Assembly: GCA_041494245.1 (NCBI GenBank)
Contig: JBGQAK010000011.1
Location: forward strand, 62,001-126,000
Direction: 5' to 3'
DNA from: RBG-13-68-16 sp041494245
GTDB taxonomy: Bacteria > Acidobacteriota > Thermoanaerobaculia > Thermoanaerobaculales > Thermoanaerobaculaceae
Length of the DNA: 64,000 nucleotides
The position numbers and the translations under genes were made by a program. This document shows positions 1-7,102 of the stretch, piece after piece. The notes beneath the pieces were generated by a model. The model was not told the origin of the DNA. It searched no databases and saw only the letters and a list, made by a program, of their open reading frames with translations. Positions within the stretch are counted from its first letter, which is position 1. Each line of letters opens with the position of its first letter.

Positions 1-2
1 GG

Positions 3-443
3 AGGTGCGCAGCGGAGCGCTACGACGTGGCCGCCGTGCGCGATGCCGGATGGCTTGCACGGCGGTACTGCGGACGTCCGAGCGTCGAGTACGTGCACCT
101 CTCGGCGTGGCGCCGCGGTCGGGCGCATGCCTGGGCGGTTGCCCGGGCGCAGGAGGGTGTGCTGCGATTGGCGGAGCTGGTATGGAACGGGGAGGACGAG
201 CGCGCCCTCGACGCCGTCGACCGGGGCCTGGACAACCTCGCGCGGCGCCTCTCGTGCACAGCCCTCGAGCTCTGGCTCAGCGGCGACCCGGTCGCAGACC
301 GGGCGCTCGAGCGGCTCGATTGGGCACGCCGCCCGTGTCCGCTGGACATGCTGATGGTCGCGCGCACCTTCGATGCGCGGGTGGACCTCGACCGCATGCA
401 ACGCGGGTTCTACCTCACCATGGGCGACTCGGACCTGGTGTAG
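3..443 (+). CDS. GNAT-like acetyltransferase, C-terminal part (5' truncated)
   Basis: The frame is open from base 3 to a TAG at 441-443, so the gene begins before the window; the GTG at 27 is probably internal. The visible part (about 146 residues) has an alternating strand/helix pattern and ends in FYLTMGDSDLV, an ending I associate with GNAT-fold acetyltransferases in polysaccharide-type gene neighbourhoods. The acetyl-CoA loop would lie upstream and cannot be checked. It ends 3 bp before the membrane protein at 447, so the two are probably cotranscribed. The family call is moderate; the substrate is unknown. Confidence 0.6.
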   Translation, partial: RCAAERYDVAAVRDAGWLARRYCGRPSVEYVHLSAWRRGRAHAWAVARAQEGVLRLAELVWNGEDERALDAVDRGLDNLARRLSCTALELWLSGDPVADRALERLDWARRPCPLDMLMVARTFDARVDLDRMQRGFYLTMGDSDLV

Positions 444-446
444 GGC

Positions 447-2714
447 ATGGACGCCACGGTCGCCCTGTGGATCCTGGTGCCGATTGTCCTCGTGCACCTC
501 GCTGTGCGCCGGAGTCGTGCCTGGCTCCGCTTCCAGGTGCTGGTGGATGTCGCGCTCCTACTGCTTCCCGGGCGGGCCCTCGTGCGAGGTCTCCACATCG
601 GCCCCGGTCTCCCGGGCGCGGCTGCCTGGGGCGCTCCGGTCGCGGTGGCCGGCTCCACCGAGCAGAGCGACCTGCCGCTCGAGTTTTCCGCGTGGTGGGG
701 CGAGGTGCGGCGCCTGGCGGCGAAAGGCGAGCTGCCATGGATCTCCGACCGCATAGGCGGCGGCGTGCCGCTCTACGCCAACGGGCAGACCAACCTGCCG
801 TTCCCGCTCCAGCTGCCGGTCTGGTTCCTGGGCCCCGACAGTGGCAGCGACGTGATGGCGGTGTGGAAGCTCGAGCTTTGCGCGCTGGGCGCCTTCCTGT
901 TGCTCGGCCGCCTGGGTGTGCGGGCCGGTCCGGCGACCGCAGGGGCGTTGGCATTCGGCTTCGGGCTTTACCAGCTCTCATGGCTGGTCGTCCCGCTCGC
1001 CTGGGTCGTGGCTTTCACCCCGTGGGCGTGGTGGTTGCTCCTCGGGGCACTGCGGGGCGACCGCCGGCAGATGGCGCTTCTGGCGATGCTGCTTGGCGTG
1101 CTCGCGGGCTGGTCGGTGCACCCGGAAACCGCCGTCTTCCTGTGGCTGGCCCTGGGTGCGGGCGGGGTCGTCCTGGCCTGGGGGCGCCGGCGGCGGCTGC
1201 TGAGACTGCTCGTGCCCTTCGCCTTTGCTCTGCCGGTTGCGGCAGTGGGGACGATCCCTGTGCTCGCGACCATCGCAGGCTCCTCGAAGCTTGCGCAAAG
1301 CCGCGCAGGCCCGGCCTACCCGAGCCCGGGGGTGACCTGCTCCCTGAGGACACGGATGGTGCCGCTCTTGCTCACGCCCTGGCGTGAAGGCCAGCCGGCG
1401 ACGGGGACGTGGGGGCTCCCGTTCCCCCATGCTGCGGTGGCACTCGGCGTGGGCGCGTTGCCGGTCGCTCTGCTTCTCGTGAACGTCCCGCTTCGCCGTC
1501 GCCACCGCCGGTTCGCCCTCATGCTGGCTGTGACCGGAATCGGCGCCGCCGGGCTGGTGTACCAGCTACCGGTCTTCAGCCAGGTGGGGGCCAGACTCCC
1601 GGTGCTCGGAGCGATGACCTGGGCGAGGGCGGGGTTTCTCGTCGCCCTGGCGCTGGCCGTTCTCGCGGCCCTCTCCCTGGATGCCTGGCTGCGCCGCCCC
1701 AACCGCCGTCGGCTCGTGTTAGCGGCCGCTGTCGTGCAGGCCGCCGTCCTGATCCTCCTCCTGACCGCGCCGGGGCCGGTCCCGAGGGCGGCGTGGCTCG
1801 CCGCCCTGCTGCCCGGCGCCCTCGCGCTCCTCGCCGTGGTCCCGCGCGCCGCTCCGGTGGGCGTTCCGCTCCTCATCGCCCTCGAAGCCGTCGTTCTCGC
1901 CTGGGACGTGCTGCCGGCGTCGCGCCCAGGCGATCGGGAGCAGGCGATTGTGCGGGAGCTTTCCTCCCGGACCTCGCGTGAGGGCGGCCGGGTGCTGGGG
2001 GTCGAGGGAGCGCTCCCTGCCAACCTGGCGGCGCGGCTCGGCGTGGCCGACCTGCGCAGCGCCGACCCCGTGCGGCCGCTCGCCCTCGCCCACCTGCACC
2101 AGGCGCTGGGCGCCACCGGGATGGACCTTGCCGGCCCGGTCACCACACCCTGGGCCGGGCTCGCGGGCGCCTGGGGTGTGCGCTGGCTGGCCGCCCCCCC
2201 CGAGGGCCTGGCCGGCCAGGCAGCGGCGGGGTGGCGGGAGGTGTTTCGCAACGGCGCGGGACGGGTGTACGGCAACAGCCGCGCCCTGCCCGTCCTTCGC
2301 CTGGCCACGATTGCGGTCACCCCGCCGGGCGACGCCGCGAGCGGCGGGTGGGAGGCGGTCGACTTCGCGAGCACCGCGGTCACGGAGGGGCCGGTGCCGG
2401 TGCGCGGCGAGGGCACGCTCGAGGTCGTCGAGGACCGGCCCGCGCGGCACGTGGCACGCGTCCACGTCCGCGGTCGCGTTCTGGCCGTGCTCCATGCGCC
2501 GATGGCACCGGGATGGCGGGTCTTCGTGGACGGGCAGCAGGAAGGCCTGGTGGACGCCAACCTCGGTGCAATGGGGGTGATCGTTTCGGAGGGAAGCCAT
2601 GTGGTGCGGTGGGAGTACTCTCCTCCGGGTCTCGTGCCGGGTCTCGTGCTCACGTTCGTGGGGCTGGCGGGGTGTCTGGCACTGGCGGTATGCTCTCCCA
2701 GGAGATGTCCGTGA
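447..2714 (+). CDS. YfhO-type multi-membrane protein
   Basis: 755 residues, ATG start 3 bp after the upstream stop. It begins with hydrophobic segments. A loop at about residues 65-130 carries ISDRIGGGVPLYANGQTN, resembling the 'P.WNP..G.G.PL.AN.Q' loop of YfhO-type proteins, and about ten further membrane spans follow. The C-terminal third is soluble and ends with a beta-rich segment (GWRVFVDGQQEGL) and a last membrane helix. YfhO-family proteins are linked to glycosylation of cell-surface polymers, with a GT-C-like membrane core. The protein is paralogous to the one at 37436-39799. The exact substrate cannot be read from sequence. Confidence 0.75.
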   Translation: MDATVALWILVPIVLVHLAVRRSRAWLRFQVLVDVALLLLPGRALVRGLHIGPGLPGAAAWGAPVAVAGSTEQSDLPLEFSAWWGEVRRLAAKGELPWISDRIGGGVPLYANGQTNLPFPLQLPVWFLGPDSGSDVMAVWKLELCALGAFLLLGRLGVRAGPATAGALAFGFGLYQLSWLVVPLAWVVAFTPWAWWLLLGALRGDRRQMALLAMLLGVLAGWSVHPETAVFLWLALGAGGVVLAWGRRRRLLRLLVPFAFALPVAAVGTIPVLATIAGSSKLAQSRAGPAYPSPGVTCSLRTRMVPLLLTPWREGQPATGTWGLPFPHAAVALGVGALPVALLLVNVPLRRRHRRFALMLAVTGIGAAGLVYQLPVFSQVGARLPVLGAMTWARAGFLVALALAVLAALSLDAWLRRPNRRRLVLAAAVVQAAVLILLLTAPGPVPRAAWLAALLPGALALLAVVPRAAPVGVPLLIALEAVVLAWDVLPASRPGDREQAIVRELSSRTSREGGRVLGVEGALPANLAARLGVADLRSADPVRPLALAHLHQALGATGMDLAGPVTTPWAGLAGAWGVRWLAAPPEGLAGQAAAGWREVFRNGAGRVYGNSRALPVLRLATIAVTPPGDAASGGWEAVDFASTAVTEGPVPVRGEGTLEVVEDRPARHVARVHVRGRVLAVLHAPMAPGWRVFVDGQQEGLVDANLGAMGVIVSEGSHVVRWEYSPPGLVPGLVLTFVGLAGCLALAVCSPRRCP

Positions 2715-3472
2715 AGGGTTCCCAGTTGCCGGCGGAGAGGGATCTCGTCCCCTACGTGTCGGGGTTTCCCCCGGGGAGGCGCTGGCTCGTGCTGGCTCCC
2801 CACCCCGACGACGAGGTGATCGGTCCCGGCGCCACCATTGCGCAGGCGGTCGCGCGCGGCCTTGAGGTGAAGATCGTGGTGGTGACGGACGGGGGCGCCC
2901 AGGGCGGGGCGGCGGAGCGGGAGATCGAATCGCGCAAGGGCGTCGAGGTCCTCGGCGTCGGCGAGCCGGAGTTCTGGCGGCTGCCGGACCGCTCGCTGCG
3001 GCCGGGGGATGCCGGCCTGAGGCGAGCGCTGCGAGGTGTCCTGGAGCGCCTTGCCCCGGACGTCGTCTTCGTGACCTCACCGGTCGAGTTGCACCCCGAC
3101 CACCGGGCCCTCGCCCTCGCCCTCCAAAGCACGCTGCGCACCATCACCTTCTCCGGGTGGCGGAAGCGGCCGCCGGAATGGGTGGCGGCCTACGAGGTCG
3201 GCTCGCCGCTGCAGCCGAACCTCCTGGTCGACTCGGACGAGGGGTGGGATGCCAAGCGGCGGGCGGCCGCTTGCCACGCCGGGCAGCTCGCCTTCCGTCC
3301 GTACGACCAGATCATGGAGGCGCTCGGGACGTTCCGCTCCCTGACGCTGACGGACGTGGCGCGTGCGGAGGCGATGCACCTGCTGCCTGCGCGCCGCGTC
3401 GCCCGGCTTTCCCCCCGCGCCTGGGCGAGCCTGATGGGCACACCGGCGGGGGTCTCGCCGCGGAGGGGGTGA
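2690..3472 (+). CDS. PIG-L family N-acetylglucosaminyl deacetylase
   Basis: About 260 residues. The zinc motif APHPDDEVIGPGA (AHPDDE signature) lies near residue 35 and the matching downstream HPDHR near residue 130, as in PIG-L/LmbE deacetylases, which remove acetyl groups from GlcNAc-type sugars or small thiols. ATG 2690 overlaps the YfhO-type gene by 25 bp; ATG 2705 is an alternative, but its GGAG abuts it directly. The overlap with a surface-sugar membrane gene and a GNAT-like gene suggests a small glycan or lipid modification operon; this context is inference. Confidence 0.85.
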   Translation: MLSQEMSVKGSQLPAERDLVPYVSGFPPGRRWLVLAPHPDDEVIGPGATIAQAVARGLEVKIVVVTDGGAQGGAAEREIESRKGVEVLGVGEPEFWRLPDRSLRPGDAGLRRALRGVLERLAPDVVFVTSPVELHPDHRALALALQSTLRTITFSGWRKRPPEWVAAYEVGSPLQPNLLVDSDEGWDAKRRAAACHAGQLAFRPYDQIMEALGTFRSLTLTDVARAEAMHLLPARRVARLSPRAWASLMGTPAGVSPRRG

Positions 3473-3538
3473 CCGCGGCGCAGGGCACCTGTCTCCCGCC
3501 GGACACGAGCACCTCCCCCGGATTCGGCGCGGACAGGC

Positions 3539-3567
3539 TTGCGCCCGGCACGCCTCTTGCTTAGACT
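3539..3567 (+). promoter_or_regulatory. Putative sigma70-type promoter of PEGA gene
   Basis: TTGCGC at 3539-3544 is followed by a 17-bp spacer and TAGACT at 3562-3567. It sits 22 bp upstream of the ATG at 3589, with GGAGGA in between. The call rests only on consensus match and position. Confidence 0.45.
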
Positions 3568-3588
3568 GAAAGGCGGAGGAACTCGCGT

Positions 3589-4938
3589 ATGCGATCGAGA
3601 GAACTGGCCATCGTCGCGGTGCTGGGTGTTCTCGCATCGACGGCGCCCGCCGCCGCCTACACGGGGGTCCACCCCGGTCGCCCATCGGGTTCCCACGCCG
3701 GCCGCCCATCAGGGGCGTACCCTGGTCGCTCCTCGGGCTCCCACGCTGCCCGCCCCTCAGGGGCGTACCAGGGTCGCTCCTCGGGTTCTTACGCCGCTCG
3801 CCCCTCAGGGGCGTACCCTGGTCGCTCCTCGGGTTCCTACGCCGGCCGCCCATCAGGGGCGTACCCTGGTCGCTCCTCGGGTTCCTACGCCGGCCGCCCA
3901 TCAGGGGCGTACCCGGGTCGCTCCTCGGGCTCCTACGCCGCTCGCCCCTCAGGGGCCTACCCGGGTCGCTCCTCGGGCTCCTACGCCGCTCGCCCCTTAG
4001 GGGCCTACCCGGGAAGGTACCCGGCTGGCAATCCGGGCCGCTACCCGGTGAGCTACCCCGGTCACTACCCCGGCCGCTACCCCCGGTACTACCCCGGCCG
4101 TTACCCGGGGTACTACCCGTACTCGAGTGTCTACTGGGGCGTCGGGATCGGGTGGGGGTGGGGGTTGGGGCAGTGGGGTTGGGGTGGAGGTTGGGGTCCT
4201 TGGGGTTGGGGGTGGGGCGGACCCTGGGGTCCGTGGGGTTGGGGCACGGCGGTCGCGGACCGGACGGGCCCTGAGGCCGTTGCGCAGCCTGACCTCGCCG
4301 CGGTGGACACTGATGTGTCGCCGGAACACGCCAGGGTCATCCTTGACGGCCAGCTCATCGGCGTCGCCGACGACTTCGACGGCTCGCCGGACTACCTCTA
4401 CCTGAGACCAGGCCACTACACGATCGAGTTCCAGCTCGGGGGGTACCGCAGCGAGAAGGTCGAGATCGACGCCAAGCCGGGGAGCCACTTCCCCATCAAC
4501 CTCGACCTGCAGAGGATCGAGGGCGAGAAGGCGACACCCTGGTACGATCGCCCGGAGGGGCTCCCGGTGGGCCGGGTCTTCGGGCCCCCGAAGGGCGACC
4601 AGGAGCCACCGGCGCGGTCCGGGCCCGACCCCACGCTCCGGCTGGAGTTCCGGCAGCCCTCAGCGCCGGCACCCCGGGCTCAGAGCGCCACCACGTCTGC
4701 CGCCCTCGATCTGCGGGTGACGCCCCCCAACGCCGCCGTGTACGTCGATGGGACGATGGTGGGGACTGGCGCGGAGCTTGGCCGGTTGGAGCGCGGCCTC
4801 GCGGTCGCGCCCGGAAAACACCTGATTGACGTCGTGGCGCCCGGCTACGCCTCCAAGAGCCTGGAAGCCGATGTCAAGGAAAGCGAGCGCCAGCAGGTCG
4901 TTGTGGAGCTGGATGTCGGGGCTGGACAAAACAGGTAA
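3589..4938 (+). CDS. Secreted PEGA-domain protein with 16-residue repeats
   Basis: 449 residues, good GGAGGA ribosome site. A signal peptide (residues 1-23, cleaved near APAAA-Y) is followed by seven near-perfect copies of a 16-residue unit like GRSSGSYAARPSGAYP (about residues 30-141). Next come a Tyr/Pro/Gly stretch and a Gly/Trp-rich segment (about 184-220). Two PEGA domains follow, at about 235-310 (VSPEHARVILDGQLIG) and 373-445 (VTPPNAAVYVDGTMVG). PEGA domains occur on surface proteins and probably bind cell-wall or surface polymers. It is monocistronic, with its own promoter and terminator. Its function is unknown. Confidence 0.85.
   Translation: MRSRELAIVAVLGVLASTAPAAAYTGVHPGRPSGSHAGRPSGAYPGRSSGSHAARPSGAYQGRSSGSYAARPSGAYPGRSSGSYAGRPSGAYPGRSSGSYAGRPSGAYPGRSSGSYAARPSGAYPGRSSGSYAARPLGAYPGRYPAGNPGRYPVSYPGHYPGRYPRYYPGRYPGYYPYSSVYWGVGIGWGWGLGQWGWGGGWGPWGWGWGGPWGPWGWGTAVADRTGPEAVAQPDLAAVDTDVSPEHARVILDGQLIGVADDFDGSPDYLYLRPGHYTIEFQLGGYRSEKVEIDAKPGSHFPINLDLQRIEGEKATPWYDRPEGLPVGRVFGPPKGDQEPPARSGPDPTLRLEFRQPSAPAPRAQSATTSAALDLRVTPPNAAVYVDGTMVGTGAELGRLERGLAVAPGKHLIDVVAPGYASKSLEADVKESERQQVVVELDVGAGQNR
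3676..4011 (+). repeat. Seven 48-bp tandem coding repeats
   Basis: Seven in-frame 48-bp units encode GR(S/P)SGS(Y/H)A(A/G)RP(S/L)GAY(P/Q). Units 3 to 7 are almost identical in DNA as well as protein, which suggests recent expansion or ongoing gene conversion. Copy number could vary between strains. Confidence 0.9.
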
Positions 4939-5105
4939 GAGAGCGTATGGTATGCGTAGCGGTACAAAAAGGGGAGGCGGCGGTCAAGCAACCACTCTTG
5001 CAACCAGCCAAAGAAAGAGCCTATCTAACTTGACCTTTCTGAACTTTCCCGCCTGTAAAGGCCAACCTAAAGAGCCTTGAACCACCGACCTCCCATCTAC
5101 ACCTC

Positions 5106-5134
5106 GCCGCCGGGTAACCGGCGGCTTGTTTTTT
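5106..5134 (+). terminator. Rho-independent terminator after PEGA gene
   Basis: An 8-bp perfect stem (GCCGCCGG / CCGGCGGC) with a GTAA tetraloop is followed by TTGTTTTTT. It lies about 170 bp downstream of the PEGA gene. Confidence 0.85.
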
Positions 5135-5135
5135 C

Positions 5136-5404
5136 CATCTATCGCGGGGTCCCGCGACTATCCGTTGCGGGTGGCTCTGCGGCGCTCCCTCCACCCACCG
5201 CCAAAGAAGTGCCCCCCGAACCCCCCGCGCGAACCGGAAGTGAATTCCGCTTCGCTTGATCCTCCTCTGAACGAGATGCTTCGCGCCGGCAGAGCCGGAC
5301 GCTCGTTCTTTCCGGGGGGTCCCGCGTCCGCTCCACCAGCCACCCGGACGCTCTAGACCCCCCGGACCCCCCACACTCGCGCCGGCAGAGCCGGACGCTC
5401 GCTC
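5136..5404. repeat. Intergenic GC-rich repeat block, copy A
   Basis: This gene-free stretch between the PEGA terminator and holB holds repeated motifs: GGGGTCCCGCG followed by CTATC...CGTTGCGGG (about 5144-5167), CCCTCCACCCACCGCC then GAAGTGCCCCCCGA (about 5190-5220), and a 24-bp segment present at 5281-5304 and again at 5377-5400 (96-bp spacing). The same motifs recur at 16906-17172, again directly after a terminator. It looks like a dispersed non-coding repeat family; its function is unknown. Short open frames across it are chance products of GC-rich repeats. Confidence 0.6.
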
Positions 5405-5417
5405 CTTTGCTGGGGGG

Positions 5418-6395
5418 CTATGCGGGGCTTCGCGCGCCCGCCGCTGGGCTCCGCCTGGCGGCGGCGCGCGCCAGCGTCGCGACCACCACGCTCTCGAAGT
5501 CGAGGTGCAGCACGGCGCGCCGGTCCTCGGCCCTGAGCAGGGCGTCGGCGGCCTCAAGGAAGCCCTCGGCGCTCTCGGCTTCAGAGCTGGCGGCCAGGCG
5601 GAGCAGAGCCGCGCTGGCGAGCGTGACCCCCTCCGGTGCCTGGCGGAGCATGACAGCAGCGCGCAGGATCGCGAGGCCCTCGGCCCGTAGTGCCGCCGAG
5701 ATGAGCGCCTCGAGGTCCGCCAGCGCCTCCGGGAGGCCCTCGCCGGCGCGCAGCGCCAGCCCGGCGTCGCCGCCCGCGGCGGTGAGCAGTTCCGCGGCGC
5801 GCTCGTCGCTGCAGCCGTTGGCGGCGACCAGCACTTCCACGAGCTCCTCGGGGGTCGGGGCCGGCAGCTTCACCTGCACGGCGCGCGAGACGATGGTCGG
5901 GAGGACGCGTGCCGGGTTGCTGGCCAGGAGCAGGAACGTGGCGTGCGGCGGCGGCTCCTCGAGGGTCTTGAGGAGGGCCGATGCGGCCTCGGCGTTGAGC
6001 GGCGGCGTGTGGCACGAGTCCAGGATGAAAACGCGGCGGAGCCCCTCGTACGGGCGCTGCGCGATGGTCTCCACCACGCCCCGTGCCTGCTCGATCGAGA
6101 TCTGCTTCTTGTCGGGAAGGACGTTCACAACGGCCACGTCGGGGTGAACGCCCCGCCGCACCCGCTCGCACGAGGGGCACGCGCACCCCGCACCTCCATG
6201 GCGCCTGCAGACCAGCGCGGCCGCCAGCTCGAGGGCGAGGGCCTCGCGGCCGAGGCCCGCTTCCCCGACCAGCATGAGCGTGCCGGGCAGCACCTGCGAG
6301 GCCGCCAGCTCGAGGCAGCGCGTAAGCAGTCGGCCGATTCCTCGCCAGCCGGAGGGCACCAGATAGCTGTCCGGCCAGGGGAGCTGGCTCGTCAC
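5418..6395 (-). CDS. holB: DNA polymerase III delta' subunit (clamp loader)
   Basis: 325 residues, GTG start overlapping the tmk stop by 4 bp. The AAA+ fold is recognisable: a degenerate P-loop (GEAGLGREALA), a zinc-binding cysteine cluster (CRRHGGAGCACPSCERVRRG, about 63-82), IEQARGVVE, the LLKTLEEPPP motif, and the SNPARVLPTIVSRAV sensor/arginine region. Delta' opens and loads the sliding clamp and in most bacteria does not hydrolyse ATP, consistent with GREA in place of GKT. tmk-holB is a widely conserved order. Confidence 0.9.
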   Translation of the reverse strand: MTSQLPWPDSYLVPSGWRGIGRLLTRCLELAASQVLPGTLMLVGEAGLGREALALELAAALVCRRHGGAGCACPSCERVRRGVHPDVAVVNVLPDKKQISIEQARGVVETIAQRPYEGLRRVFILDSCHTPPLNAEAASALLKTLEEPPPHATFLLLASNPARVLPTIVSRAVQVKLPAPTPEELVEVLVAANGCSDERAAELLTAAGGDAGLALRAGEGLPEALADLEALISAALRAEGLAILRAAVMLRQAPEGVTLASAALLRLAASSEAESAEGFLEAADALLRAEDRRAVLHLDFESVVVATLARAAARRSPAAGARSPA

Positions 6396-7024
6396 GGCAG
6401 AACCCGCGCGAGCGCGGCCAGGGTGCGCTCGTGCACGTCCTCGGGAGCGCCCCTGGCATCCACGACCACGATCCGGCGGGGCTCCGACCTGGCCAGCTCG
6501 AAGTACGCGTGGGCCACCGCGCGGTGGAACGCGAGGGTTTCATCCTCGAAGCGTCGGTTCTCCGGACCGGTGCCTGGCCGCACGCGCGCCCTGCCGAGGG
6601 CGAGCCCGACGTCGAGGTCGAAGACGAGCGTGCGGTCGGGGACGATTCCCGCGCATGCCAGCTCGTTCAAGCACTCGACGGTTTCGCGGGGCACGCGTCG
6701 CGCGCCGGCCTGGTACGCGATGGAAGAATCGGCGAAGCGGTCCGAGAGGACGAATGCGCCCTTCTCGAGGGCCGGGGCGATGACGTCGGCCACCACCTGC
6801 GCGCGGGCCGCTTCCAGGAGGAATAGCTCCGCCAGGGGAGCCGGCGTGAGATGCGGGTCGAGGAGCAGGTCGCGCGCCCTCTCGCCGAGGGGCGTCCCGC
6901 CCGGCTCGCGGGTGGTCACCACCTCGAGCCCGCGCCGCCGCAGGTGGTCGGCGAGCAGCCCAAGCTGGGTGGTCTTGCCGCACCCCTCGATCCCCTCGAA
7001 CGTGATGAAGCGGCCCCGTGCCAC
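6392..7024 (-). CDS. tmk: Thymidylate kinase
   Basis: 210 residues, GTG start. Walker A is FEGIEGCGKTTQ (residues 9-20). The dTMP-binding motif TTREPGGTPLG, the DRFADSSIAYQ motif and a lid region RPGTGPENRRFE follow. It phosphorylates dTMP to dTDP with ATP in the cytoplasm. It is first gene of the tmk-holB pair and is divergent from the phosphatase gene at 7103, with a 78-bp shared upstream region. Confidence 0.95.
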   Translation of the reverse strand: MARGRFITFEGIEGCGKTTQLGLLADHLRRRGLEVVTTREPGGTPLGERARDLLLDPHLTPAPLAELFLLEAARAQVVADVIAPALEKGAFVLSDRFADSSIAYQAGARRVPRETVECLNELACAGIVPDRTLVFDLDVGLALGRARVRPGTGPENRRFEDETLAFHRAVAHAYFELARSEPRRIVVVDARGAPEDVHERTLAALARVLP

Positions 7025-7102
7025 GGCGCAATTCTATCCCGGAACGGTTTCGGCTCTCCGGAACCCTCCAGGGACCGCCCGCGTAGTATCGTTGTGCCAG
7101 GC

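Noticed and set aside
3676..4011. Regular repeats that could suggest a CRISPR array
   Set aside because: The units are contiguous with no spacers and are in frame within the PEGA protein.
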